Origin: Gemmataceae bacterium
Lineage (GTDB): Bacteria > Planctomycetota > Planctomycetia > Gemmatales > Gemmataceae
Direction of reading: 5' to 3'
DNA length: 64,000 nt
Assembly: GCA_009691845.1 (NCBI GenBank)
Contig: SIAJ01000012.1
Span: 1-64,000 of the forward strand
A program made the position numbers and the translations under genes. Numbering within the stretch: position 1 is the first letter of the stretch; every line of letters begins with the position of its first letter. Below the pieces are notes generated by a model. The model was not told where the DNA came from and searched no databases. It saw only the letters and a program-made list of their open reading frames with translations. This document shows positions 53,916 to 62,900 of this stretch, piece by piece.

Positions 53916-55316
53916 TCATCCACGCAACCTCGGCAGGCCCTTCTTTCCGCCGAACTGATTCTGAAACTCGAAGAACTGCTCCACCAACGAATCGGGTGTG
54001 GCACCGGGCCGGCCTTCGATGCGAAGGCGGCTTCGTTCGATGTGAATCTTGCCGACAAAACCCGTCACTGTCACGTCACAGGAACTGGCATCACTGGTCA
54101 CGCGAACAGAAACCCCGGGTGGTGAATCGTCCTCGATGCGGTCGACGAGGGCCTCGACGTCGATTGGTTTGTCAAACTCGAATTCGAGCGATGAGAGAAA
54201 GCTGCCGAATACTTTGCGGAAGCCCGCGGAACGCAATACATCCGCGTTCGAGATCTGGCTGACTTCGCGTCGCCAGATAACGCTCGACAGATCCTCGGGG
54301 TCAAGACTCACACTCACGGTGAAATCAAAAGCGGGTGTGCGAATGATCGCGAGACCACCAGCCTCCACCGTGGATTCCAGGTCTTTTCGTTTGAAGCCGA
54401 GTTGCTCGCGGAGGGAGTTGTAGGTCTCCTCCACGATGGCTTTCAGGTTCTCGGCCGCGAGACGATACGTCCATTTCTGCGAAGCGGGCGACGCGGAAGT
54501 CGGGAGTTCAAAGTTCTTCTGATAACCCGCCAGGTTCTTCCACTTGTCCCGCTTCTCGCCACGAAAGACGATCCGCTTGAGCTTCTTCAAGTCGAGTTTC
54601 GCCGTGGCTGGGTTCGCTGCGAGGGTCACGTTTGCCAGAACGGCGTCCCTGGGACCGAACACCTGTGGAGTCTGCGCTTCGGGGGAAGAGATCGCCTTAC
54701 GAATGGCACGCGGCATCTCCTCGTGCGTCCAAGCGAGCAGTGTCTCCGCACGGACTTGCCCGTCCACGATCGCCTTCGGGGCTTTCCCCGCGAGTGCATC
54801 GCCGACGAGTTGCAACCAGAGCCGTCGAGCCTTGGCCACGTAGGAAACTTCGCCCTCCATGCAAGCGGTGAGAGCGACAGCCGACCCGTTGTTCGGGAAC
54901 AGTTCACGCAGTTCTTCGTCACTCGAGCCCGGTGCGTCGACGATGAAACGGCACGTCACATCGGATACACTCAAGACGCGAACCACATCACCAAGTGCAA
55001 ACGATGTCGCCTCACGATCGTCCGCCAACGTATCCGCACAGGCCAGGAAACTACGATCCGTCGCCACGAAAGCGGGACCCGCGTAGATGAACCAAAGAGT
55101 ATCGCCGAGCTTGAGGAGTTTTGCGACTTTGCGTAGCCGCGATTCGGCCGCGGAGCGGGTCGCCGTTGGACCGGCAAGAACAAACTGCTGAGCTTTGGCG
55201 AAGCCGACTAATTCGAGCTGGCTCGCGAAGGCTAAAACCTCCGCCTCCGCGAATGGGCACGGAGGCAGGCCTTCGGATGCCTCAACTCCCATCAGGATGG
55301 CGTATTGCGTGCTCAC
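53916..55316 (-). CDS. Caspase-fold (peptidase C14-like) protein lacking the catalytic dyad
   Basis: 466 residues. The N-terminal 140 residues follow the prokaryotic caspase/metacaspase pattern: QYAILMGVEASEGLPPCPFAEAEVLAFASQLELVGF (strand, helix), GPTATRSAAESRLRKVAKLLKLGDTLWFIYAG, RSFLACADTLAD, and RFIVDAPGSS. In active members IYAG is followed by His-Gly and VDA by Cys; here they are Pro81 (YAGPAF) and Pro129 (VDAPGS), so both catalytic residues are gone. The remaining 300 residues are unrecognised: a basic helical stretch and a beta-rich end (DFTVSVSLDPEDLSS, GVSVRVTSDASSCDVTVTGFVG). No signal peptide. The fold assignment is inference from pattern. Confidence 0.72.
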   Translation of the reverse strand: MSTQYAILMGVEASEGLPPCPFAEAEVLAFASQLELVGFAKAQQFVLAGPTATRSAAESRLRKVAKLLKLGDTLWFIYAGPAFVATDRSFLACADTLADDREATSFALGDVVRVLSVSDVTCRFIVDAPGSSDEELRELFPNNGSAVALTACMEGEVSYVAKARRLWLQLVGDALAGKAPKAIVDGQVRAETLLAWTHEEMPRAIRKAISSPEAQTPQVFGPRDAVLANVTLAANPATAKLDLKKLKRIVFRGEKRDKWKNLAGYQKNFELPTSASPASQKWTYRLAAENLKAIVEETYNSLREQLGFKRKDLESTVEAGGLAIIRTPAFDFTVSVSLDPEDLSSVIWRREVSQISNADVLRSAGFRKVFGSFLSSLEFEFDKPIDVEALVDRIEDDSPPGVSVRVTSDASSCDVTVTGFVGKIHIERSRLRIEGRPGATPDSLVEQFFEFQNQFGGKKGLPRLRG

Positions 55317-55385
55317 TCGGTTCCTCGATTACCTTCGATCGCTATTGAGTATCCTACAAGTGTAAGGTTAACGAAGATTCGCCGA

Positions 55386-55418
55386 TTGTCGCCTTTCGCT
55401 CCGCGAAAGGCGACAATC
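55386..55418. repeat. 33-bp perfect palindrome, second copy of the TTTCGCTCCGCGAAA hairpin
   Basis: ATTGTCGCCTTTCGC and GCGAAAGGCGACAAT pair exactly around TCC. It matches the repeat at 14475-14506. It lies 15 bp upstream of the thymidine phosphorylase start, so it may form a leader hairpin in that message. Confidence 0.9.
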
Positions 55419-55432
55419 AAGCGGAGTGTGAT

Positions 55433-56752
55433 ATGCGTGCCGTCGATGTGATCCGCCGAAAACGCGATGGCAAGGAACTCACACACGAGGAAGTCGAGGC
55501 CTTCGCGCGCGCGGCCGCCGATGGTTCCTGGTCGGACTATCAACTTTCCGCACTGCTCATGGCCATCTTCCTGAATGGAATGACGCCGGCCGAAGCGGCA
55601 ACGCTGACCGGTGCGATGGCAAATTTCGGCACACGCTACCGTTGGGACGATGTTCCCGGACCAAAGGTAGATAAACACAGCACTGGCGGCGTCGGGGACA
55701 AGACCTCCCTCATCCTGGCCCCACTCGCGGCAGCGTGCGGGGCGATCGTGCCGATGATGTCGGGTCGCGGGCTTGGGCACACGGGGGGAACTCTCGACAA
55801 GCTCGAAGCGATCCCCGGCTTCCGCGTCGGCCTCGACGAACAGGAACTGCGAACCGCGTTGAAAACCATCGGCGTCGGCATGATCGGCCAGACGCCGACG
55901 GTTGCGCCAGCGGATCGCAAGTTGTATTCGCTGCGTGACGTGACTGGCACGGTCGAGAGTATTCCGCTCATCACTGCGTCGATTCTTAGCAAGAAACTCG
56001 CGGAAGGAATCGACTCGCTTGTCATGGACGTGAAGGCGGGCCGCGGTGCGTTCATGAAAACGCACGCGGAAGCCCGAGCCCTAGCCGAGTCGATCGTACG
56101 CGTGGGCACCGCGAATGGCCTACGAACGGAGGCCCTGATTACGGAGATGGAATTCCCACTCGGCCGGGCGATTGGCAACTCGCTTGAGGTCATCGAGTGT
56201 CTAGAAACGTTGAAAGGTCGCGGCCCGAAGGACCTGGAAGATCTCTCGGTTACCCTCGCGGCCCGCATGATTCGCCTGGCCGGCCTGGCGGATTCGGATA
56301 ACGAGGCCCAGGCGAAAATCCGCCAGGCACTTACGAGCGGGGCCGGTCTGGAAAAATTCCGGCAGATCGTGCAACAACAAGGAGGTGATCCCCGCATCGT
56401 TGACGATTACACTCTTTTCCCGACCGCACCACATCGAACGACCATCGTTGCTGATCGCTCTGGGTATATCACGGACCTCCACGCCGAGAAAATCGGCATG
56501 GGCGGCATGATTCTCGGTGCAGGCCGCCAGCGGGCTGAAGACCGCGTGGATCATGTCGTGGGCGTGATCGTGAGAGCTCACCTCGGCGAACAAGTCGCGA
56601 ATGGTGATGTCGTGCTCGATGTGCACTACCGCGATGAATCAACCTTGGCGAATGCGTTGCCACTGCTTCGAAAGTCGGTAACGATAGGAAACGAGGCACC
56701 AGCGTGGAGAGAACTGGTACTGGAAACTATTCGGGGGAACAGTGTATCGTAG
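55433..56752 (+). CDS. deoA: Thymidine/pyrimidine-nucleoside phosphorylase
   Basis: Splits thymidine (and possibly uridine) with phosphate in nucleoside salvage. 439 residues, the family length. The signature VDKHSTGGVGDKTSL is present, as are SGRGLGHTGGTLDKLEAIPGF, LYSLRDVTGTVESIPLI, SKKLAEGIDSLVMDVKAGRGAFM, and a C-terminal PYNP domain (GYITDLHAEKIGMGGMILGAGRQRAEDRVDHVVGV). It cannot be said whether it prefers thymidine (DeoA) or several pyrimidines (Pdp). The GTG-rich hairpin region upstream leaves little room for a promoter. Confidence 0.94.
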   Translation: MRAVDVIRRKRDGKELTHEEVEAFARAAADGSWSDYQLSALLMAIFLNGMTPAEAATLTGAMANFGTRYRWDDVPGPKVDKHSTGGVGDKTSLILAPLAAACGAIVPMMSGRGLGHTGGTLDKLEAIPGFRVGLDEQELRTALKTIGVGMIGQTPTVAPADRKLYSLRDVTGTVESIPLITASILSKKLAEGIDSLVMDVKAGRGAFMKTHAEARALAESIVRVGTANGLRTEALITEMEFPLGRAIGNSLEVIECLETLKGRGPKDLEDLSVTLAARMIRLAGLADSDNEAQAKIRQALTSGAGLEKFRQIVQQQGGDPRIVDDYTLFPTAPHRTTIVADRSGYITDLHAEKIGMGGMILGAGRQRAEDRVDHVVGVIVRAHLGEQVANGDVVLDVHYRDESTLANALPLLRKSVTIGNEAPAWRELVLETIRGNSVS

Positions 56753-56892
56753 TGCCGAGACCCGATGAATTGCTATGATTCGCTCGTTTCCCTTGCACAT
56801 GGCCTGAACTCGGGATAGAGTTAACTTACCTTCCTGGCCGATCTTCTGGTTGTCGGCCAAGCCACGCCTTCCTCAAAACGAGGCACCTGCCA

Positions 56893-58236
56893 ATGTTAAG
56901 CATCTACGGTCGCTCGCATACGCTTTGCGACGGCATTTCCCGACGTTCCGCCCTCAAAATCGGGGCCTTCGCCTTCGGTGCGGCTACCCAGTTCACACTG
57001 GCGGATGTTCTGCGTGCCGAGCAAAGCCAGGGCAAGACGTCGCATAAGGCCGTCATCAATATCTTCCTTGGCGGCGGTCCACCACATCAAGACATGTGGG
57101 AGATCAAGACCGAAGCTCCGGCCGACGTTAAGGGCGAATTCAAGCCCATCTCGACCAAGGTACCGGGCCTCCAGATCGGCGAGTGCTTCCCGAAAATCGC
57201 CTCGATGGCTGACAAGTTCGCGTTCCTCCGCTCCGTCGTTGGCGCGAAGGGCGGGCATGACGGCATCCAGTGCACAACGGGCCGCGACGACCAGGCCTTC
57301 CGTGCCGTGGGCGGTTGGCCGAGCATGGGGGCGTTGCTCTCCAAGATGTACGGCCCAGTTGATCTTTCCGTTCCGCCTTTCGTTGGCCTTGCCGCCAAGA
57401 CGCAGCACGGGCCATGGGGCGACTCGGGCAAGCCCGGTTTCCTCGGTGCGCCGTTCACGGCCTTCAAGCCCGAAGGCGACGGCATGTCCGACATGAAACT
57501 GAACGGCGTGAACAAAGGCCAACTCGGCGACCGCAAGACGCTGCTAACGAGCTTCGATCGCCTGCGACGCGAAATCGATGCGAACCCGGCTTTCCGTGGT
57601 GCCGACTCCGCTACCGAGAAGGCGCTCGACGTACTGACTTCGAGCCGCTTGATCGAGGCACTTGATGTCTCCAAAGAACCGGAGAAAGTGCGTGCCCGTT
57701 ATGGCGATGGCAAGCCTTACCAGTTCCAGTACGACGGAGCGCCGACCTGCAACGATCAGTTGCTCATGGCTCGTCGTTTGGTCGAGGCGGGTGCCCGTTG
57801 CGTGACCCTGAGTTACGGCCGTTGGGATAGTCACGGCAAGAACTTTGATCTCGTCCGCGATCACGGTGCCAAGCTCGATCAAGGCGTGACCGCACTTGTC
57901 GAAGATTTGGACGCTCGTGGCATGTTGCAAGACGTGACCGTGATTGCCTGGGGCGAATTCGGCCGCACGCCGCGAATCAACAAGGACGCGGGACGCGACC
58001 ACTGGCCACAAGTCAGTTGTGCGTTGCTTGCGGGCGGCAACCTGAAGACTGGCCAGGCCATCGGTAGCACCAACCGCCTAGGCGAACATGCCGCGACGCG
58101 ACCGGTGACCTTTGGCGACATCTTCGCGACACTATGGCAGTCGATGGGAATCAATCCAGAGACGACGACGATCGATGACCCGAGTGGTCGACCGACGCAC
58201 TTGGTGGAAGGACATGCAATCCGCGAGTTGGTGTGA
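56893..58236 (+). CDS. DUF1501 protein, Tat-exported (second copy)
   Basis: 447 residues. Twin-arginine signal in SRRSALKIGAFAFGAATQF. The family motifs are INIFLGGGPPHQDMWEIKTEAP, VVGAKGGHDGIQCTTGRD, LMARRLVEAGARCVTLSYGRWDSHGKNFDLVRD and IAWGEFGRTPRINKDAGRDHWPQV. It is only moderately similar to the copy at 4081-5526, so they are separate paralogues. There is no DUF1549/DUF1553 partner next to it. It probably acts on an unknown sulfate- or phosphate-containing or other substrate outside the cytoplasm. A strong hairpin terminator follows. Confidence 0.9.
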   Translation: MLSIYGRSHTLCDGISRRSALKIGAFAFGAATQFTLADVLRAEQSQGKTSHKAVINIFLGGGPPHQDMWEIKTEAPADVKGEFKPISTKVPGLQIGECFPKIASMADKFAFLRSVVGAKGGHDGIQCTTGRDDQAFRAVGGWPSMGALLSKMYGPVDLSVPPFVGLAAKTQHGPWGDSGKPGFLGAPFTAFKPEGDGMSDMKLNGVNKGQLGDRKTLLTSFDRLRREIDANPAFRGADSATEKALDVLTSSRLIEALDVSKEPEKVRARYGDGKPYQFQYDGAPTCNDQLLMARRLVEAGARCVTLSYGRWDSHGKNFDLVRDHGAKLDQGVTALVEDLDARGMLQDVTVIAWGEFGRTPRINKDAGRDHWPQVSCALLAGGNLKTGQAIGSTNRLGEHAATRPVTFGDIFATLWQSMGINPETTTIDDPSGRPTHLVEGHAIRELV

Positions 58237-58274
58237 GAGTGGCAGTTTTTGAACGTAAGCCAAAATGGGACCAA

Positions 58275-58320
58275 TGGGGCAGAGGGGACAGATTTGTCCC
58301 CTCTGCCCCATCTTTTTTCA
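58275..58320 (+). terminator. Strong hairpin terminator
   Basis: A stem of about 17 bp (GGGGCAGAGGGGACA at 58277-58291 pairs with TGTCCCCTCTGCCCC at 58296-58310, extended by AT/AT) with loop GATT is followed by CTTTTTT. It closes the DUF1501 gene and lies against the end of the convergent Hint-domain gene. Confidence 0.92.
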
Positions 58321-58914
58321 CTTCGCTTGGGTCACCGCACTTTCCTCCGTCGCTGGCGGTTTGCCCTTGGCCAGGAATCCACCGGCCACGAAGACGGCCG
58401 ATTCGCCAACAACAAGATTGAACACCGGGGCATCTTCCTCGGTCTGGACCACAGACATTACGCGGGTTTCTTGTCGCTTTCCTTCAAGCCACCGCCAGAT
58501 CACATCGCCCGTCTTTAGATTGCCCGCTGTTTGAAACCCGCCGGAGGCCAGGCATAAAGGCTGCAAACCAGTGGTGCGAAGGGTGCCCGACTCGGTTCGA
58601 AGATTAACCAGCCGGTTCGTTGAGCGAAAGACTGAGAGTACGGGCCCGCGAATCGTTGAACCGTCCGAAGCAACCAGAGTCAGGATCTCACCCGGCTTGA
58701 TGGTCTCGATGGCACGCAAGCCATCCGGAGTGGCGATTGCCGTGCCGCCCGGGAAACAACCGGGGTGGCATGGCGGATATAGATTCTCCTTCTTGGGGGT
58801 CGTTTTCTCGCTAGAAGTAGCGGAAGTCTGATTTCCAGACTTGCTCGGCTTGTTGTCGTTGCAAGCCGAGACGCCGATGAGCACGGCGACTGCGAGGAAC
58901 GGGATTCGATACAT
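58318..58914 (-). CDS. Lipoprotein with a solitary Hint (hedgehog/intein) domain
   Basis: 198 residues. The signal peptide (MYRIPFLAVAVLIGVSAC) has a lipobox VSAC. A Ser/Thr/Lys linker leads to a Hint domain at about residues 53-186: it begins CFPGGTAIATPDGLRAIETIKPGEILTL (Cys53 as in intein block A), has LVNLRTESGTLRTTGLQPL at block B and QTAGNLKTGDVIW, and closes with APVFNLVVGESAVFVAGGFLAKGK. The TxxH histidine of block B is Gln118, and the terminal His-Asn is replaced (FLAKGK), so self-cleavage is probably impaired. GGAG lies 8 bases before the ATG. Its function on the cell surface is unknown. Confidence 0.85.
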   Translation of the reverse strand: MYRIPFLAVAVLIGVSACNDNKPSKSGNQTSATSSEKTTPKKENLYPPCHPGCFPGGTAIATPDGLRAIETIKPGEILTLVASDGSTIRGPVLSVFRSTNRLVNLRTESGTLRTTGLQPLCLASGGFQTAGNLKTGDVIWRWLEGKRQETRVMSVVQTEEDAPVFNLVVGESAVFVAGGFLAKGKPPATEESAVTQAK

Positions 58915-58962
58915 ACGAGGAACTCCGGCCTGGTAGACATGTAGTATCGTTCGGTTTAGAAC

Positions 58963-59346
58963 TCACCCTGCCTCAAAGGAAGTCAATCGCTTCATCTCTC
59001 GCGCATCCACGACTACCCCTCGTTTCGGTTCTTCCGTCGCGCGACCTTCGAGCCAGGTGATTTTCATGATCACGTTCTTAACGCACGTGTTCACAGACCG
59101 ATTATCGTACCACGGGTAATACAGTGCAGAGCCCCAGACGTTGTAGTACGGGCTGCGCATAGCGCCCGCACGCACATTGGCGAGTGATTGATCGAACGTC
59201 ATGTGCTGCAACGGCGAGCTTGGCGACGGCAGCGATGGAGCTTGGATGACCCCGGCCGGCCTCGGCCCTATTCGGAAAATGAGTTGGGCATTCGCTTACG
59301 AACAGGCGGCGAATAAAAGTGCCGAGACGGCCAGGGTGCGGATCAT
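58963..59346 (-). pseudogene. Short secreted-protein gene with a stop codon in its signal peptide
   Basis: From ATG 59346 the minus strand reads MIRTLAVSALLFAACS, then TAA (59296-59298), then ANAQLIFRIGPRPAG and an open frame through MTFDQSLANVRAGAMRSPYYNVWGSALYYPWYDN to KRLTSFEAG. The stop splits what is otherwise an obvious signal peptide with an ANA-Q cleavage site. It lies 15 bp after the zinc-ribbon gene on the same strand, so it was probably co-transcribed. A shorter product from an internal start would not be exported. Confidence 0.72.
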
Positions 59347-59361
59347 GGTGTTGCCGAGCAA

Positions 59362-59661
59362 TCAGTTTTCGCTGAAGTCGAATTTCTGGGCTTCGCGGCT
59401 CAGCGGGTCCGCGAGAAACTTTCGATGACAGGATGGGCACATGTCGAAACGCATTTTCTTGAATGCCGGAGCCGGCTCAAGATCCATCTCTTCGGCCTCG
59501 CGGAGAAGCTGGCCCATTTCTTCCAGATGATCGTCGCCCAGATCGCACTCGTTGATCTCGGCAGGATCGTGTGCGGCAAAAACCTCCATTTGCAAAACGA
59601 ATCGAGCGGCCAATCCGTCCGCCAGGTCTTTTCCGCACAGGTCGCACGAATAATGCTTCAT
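59362..59661 (-). CDS. Small zinc-ribbon protein
   Basis: 99 residues with two CxxC knuckles: CDLCGKDL at residues 6-9 and CPSCHRKF at about 75-78, giving four Cys for one zinc, with an acidic helical insert (EINECDLGDDHLEEMGQLLREAEEM) between. The C-terminus ends AQKFDFSEN. An AGGAGAT ribosome-binding site is placed well before the ATG. It could bind nucleic acid or protein; no partner is evident. The adjacent short secreted gene follows. Confidence 0.78.
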   Translation of the reverse strand: MKHYSCDLCGKDLADGLAARFVLQMEVFAAHDPAEINECDLGDDHLEEMGQLLREAEEMDLEPAPAFKKMRFDMCPSCHRKFLADPLSREAQKFDFSEN

Positions 59662-59909
59662 GCCTCAACATCTCCTATTGGGTCGCCGGGGAGGGTTCTG
59701 GTCCCGGTTGGCAAGGAAAGTCTATCCCTCTATGGGTTGCAGTTTTTGGGGCCGTTGTCAAGTTGATTCTCAATCAAAATCGACACAACAACGATCAGCA
59801 GAAAAACGACTTGACCAGCGATGGGCGAGTTGATTCATTGCGGACGGGTCGGCACATACTTCGAGGCTCGACAGTCTCCCGCTTTCCAGTCTTGGCATAG
59901 GATGATCGG
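59662..59909. other. Divergent intergenic region
   Basis: Lies between the zinc-ribbon gene and the PQQ-propeller gene. It contains a 15-bp palindrome TTGATTCTCAATCAA (59763-59777) that might be a repressor site, with no other supporting evidence. Promoters for both genes should lie here. Confidence 0.4.
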
Positions 59910-62900
59910 GTGATCTACTTGCTGCGATTTGCGTTCCTCTGCATTATCGGCGCGTGGGCCTTTTTCGCACCCGGCTCGCAGAAGTCCATTTCTCAGGAAC
60001 GCCCTCCCGACAATGCGACGGCCGCCCAAATCGAGGACGGGCTCGAAAAGGTTCGGGGCGGCAAGTGGCTGGACGCCATCGAGCAATTTCAAAAAGTGAT
60101 CGACACCGCCGGCGATGAACTCGTTCCCATCGATCGCAACCATCACGCACCGGCCCGACTTGTCGTCCAGGGACACATCGCAAAAATGGGTGCCGAAGGC
60201 GTGACGCTCTATCGACGACGCGTGGATGGTCAGGCCGCGACACGATTGCTAGAAGCCAAGAAATCTCACGACGACACGGCACTGCAACGCCTGGTTGCGG
60301 ACATGTTCGCGGCCAAACCGACCGAAGGGGCGATCCTCGAACTTGCCCAGCACGCGTTCCTTCGTGGCGACTTCGATGCCGCCGAGCATTATTGGCGAAT
60401 GCTGTTGCCAGCCGTCGAGCACGACGAACGGATCTTGCGTTACCCAAGTCCGGAAACCTCGACCGCCGAGATTCAGGCTCGTTTGCTAATGCTCCAACTA
60501 TTCCGCGGCGAACGTGCGGAAGTGCAAGCTGGTTTGAAGGAGTTTCGTGCCAAACACGCGGATGCATCCGGAACACTTGCGGGTAAGACCGGAAAATATC
60601 TGGATACGCTGACGCATCTGTTGAACAACCCGAACGAAACCACGTTGGCCAAGCCGCCGGAACAAGCGGGCTGGCCGACCTTCGCGGGTTCGCCCAGTCG
60701 GCTAGGCAACACGCGGATGCGGCTGCCGTATTTTTGGCCGGACACGCCCACCTGGAAATCGCCGTTGCCGTTCTTGCGTGGCGGGCGGTTTGACAGCCCG
60801 CCTCCTGATGGCACGCATCCCCGTTCGCTGGCGTTTCATCCCGTCGTTGCGGATGGCCGGGCGTACCTCCCCGATGGTTCGCGAGTGCTCTCGATCGACC
60901 TCATGACGGGCAAGGTTTCCGGTGCCGCCTGGCCGAAGGGGGGCGAGGACACACGAATCCCCACACGGCAAGACATTCGCCATACGCTCACGGAACACGA
61001 GGGTATTCTCTACGCTCGCTTCGGTCCGTCGGCCCTCAAGGCTGGCGAAGGGGCCGAGGTGAAGAGTTTCATAGTGGGGCTTGGTCAACCAACTGGTGCG
61101 ACCGCCGCACGCCGAGGTTGGTGGCTTAGAACTTTAGGAGAATGGCGTGAAACGCTTTGGCAACTCGATCCACCGCTTCTAGCCAACGCGATGACGCATT
61201 TTGAAGGTGCCCCACTCATTCACAATGATCGGCTCTACGTCGGCCTTTGGCGGCAATCGGCAGGTGATGCAATTGCGGGTGTGGCCTGTTATCGCATCGA
61301 CGATTTGAAAACGGCGCCCGAACTGGTTTGGCAGCAGTGGGTCGGCAAGGCTGGCAGCGAGCCGAACGGCGAGACACGCTTTCGGCACGCCCTGCTGAGC
61401 GTCTCCGGTCCCAACGTGATTTACTGCACCGATGGAGGAGCGGTGGTCGCTCTGAACGCGAACGATAGCAAGACGGCCTGGGAATATCGCTACCCACGCA
61501 TCGAACGGCCGACGCTGCCCCGCTATCGCGATCTCTGCCCGCCCCTCTGCGATGGTGGTCGCATCTACGCCGCCCCTACAGACACGGATCGCTTGCTCTG
61601 TCTCGATGCCTTCACTGGCAAGCTCATCTGGGATCGAGAAGGAATCGAAGTCGTCCACCTGCTAGGCGTTTCGCAGGGCCGCTTGATCGCAACGATTGCC
61701 GGGCAGGTGAAAGGCATCCGCGGCTTCAACCTACGAACCGGTGCCGACAGCGGCGAGAACGGATGGACCATCCACGACGATGGCGGCGAAGCCACATTCG
61801 GCCGGGGCCTGGTAAGCGAGGAAGCACTCGTTTGGCCCACCAAGCACGGCCTGCATTTCCTGAACCCCGCCGATGGATCGCCACTCCGCTCGCCCATTCG
61901 CGGCAGCTTTGGCAATCTCTGCTACGCCGACGGCGTGCTGCTCGTCACAACCGCCATGGAAATCTGGGGCTATGTGAGCGAGGCGAAGAAACTCAGCGAT
62001 CGCCGCAAAGCGATCGAGAAGGAACCCGAGAGCCCCACCCTTCACGCGGACCTGTGCCAATCGTTAATCGACGCGGGCCACTATTCGGAAGCCGAGAAAA
62101 CAGCGGCGAAAGCGGGCGAGGCGGAGGAACGTCTACTGTGGCTGTTGGCGGAACGAGTGATTCGCGAAGGGAACATGACTGAAGCGAGGCGAATCTACGA
62201 GGGGCTGGCGAAAGGCGACGGCTCGTTTGCGGCGGCGGGGGCAGTTCGGTTGGCGGAATTATGCAACGACCCGGCCAAGGTTCGCGAAGCGTGGCGACAA
62301 GTATTCACGAAGCAAGCGACTATTCGAGATCGGCATGGCGTACCCTGGCCTGCCAAGACGTACGCAGAGATGCATTCACGCGAATTGCTGGTGATGCGTG
62401 GAGCAGGCGTGAGGGATGACGATGTTGGAGCTAGTAATATTCGAAGTTCGCCAGAACCTATACCCGGACTCGTTCGCACTGCCGCTGCGTCTTCGGCTGA
62501 TAGTTCACGAAGGATAATGGAAACGTCGCAATCGGGAATCGTCGCGAGCGGTGAACGATGGCTTGTGTTTCCTGGTGAAGTCGTAGTCTCAGTTCGGGGA
62601 ACGCCCATCGCCGCCGCGTTTCAGCATGGCTACCTTGCCATCGCTAGTTCAACGGTCATCACTTGCAAGCGAGTCGATGCGGATCGAATCCGCTGGGAAC
62701 TTAATTATCAGCCGCGTGGCCCGATCCTAACAGGGGTCGACAACACGACGATCCCGGCAGCATCAGGTCATGATGGGCCCGATGAACTGACACAAATCCG
62801 GCTAAGCTCGGAAACCGCCTCATTCGTGTACGACAATCGCTTTTTGGTCAAATTGGTTCCACTCGAAGGAGGTGGCTTTGTCAAACCGCTTCCGCGACAA

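Noticed and set aside
53393-54058. Open minus-strand frame of 221 codons between the kinase pseudogene and the caspase-like gene
   Set aside because: It overlaps the caspase-like gene in another frame, is Arg/Ser/Pro-rich like chance GC frames, and has no ribosome-binding site.
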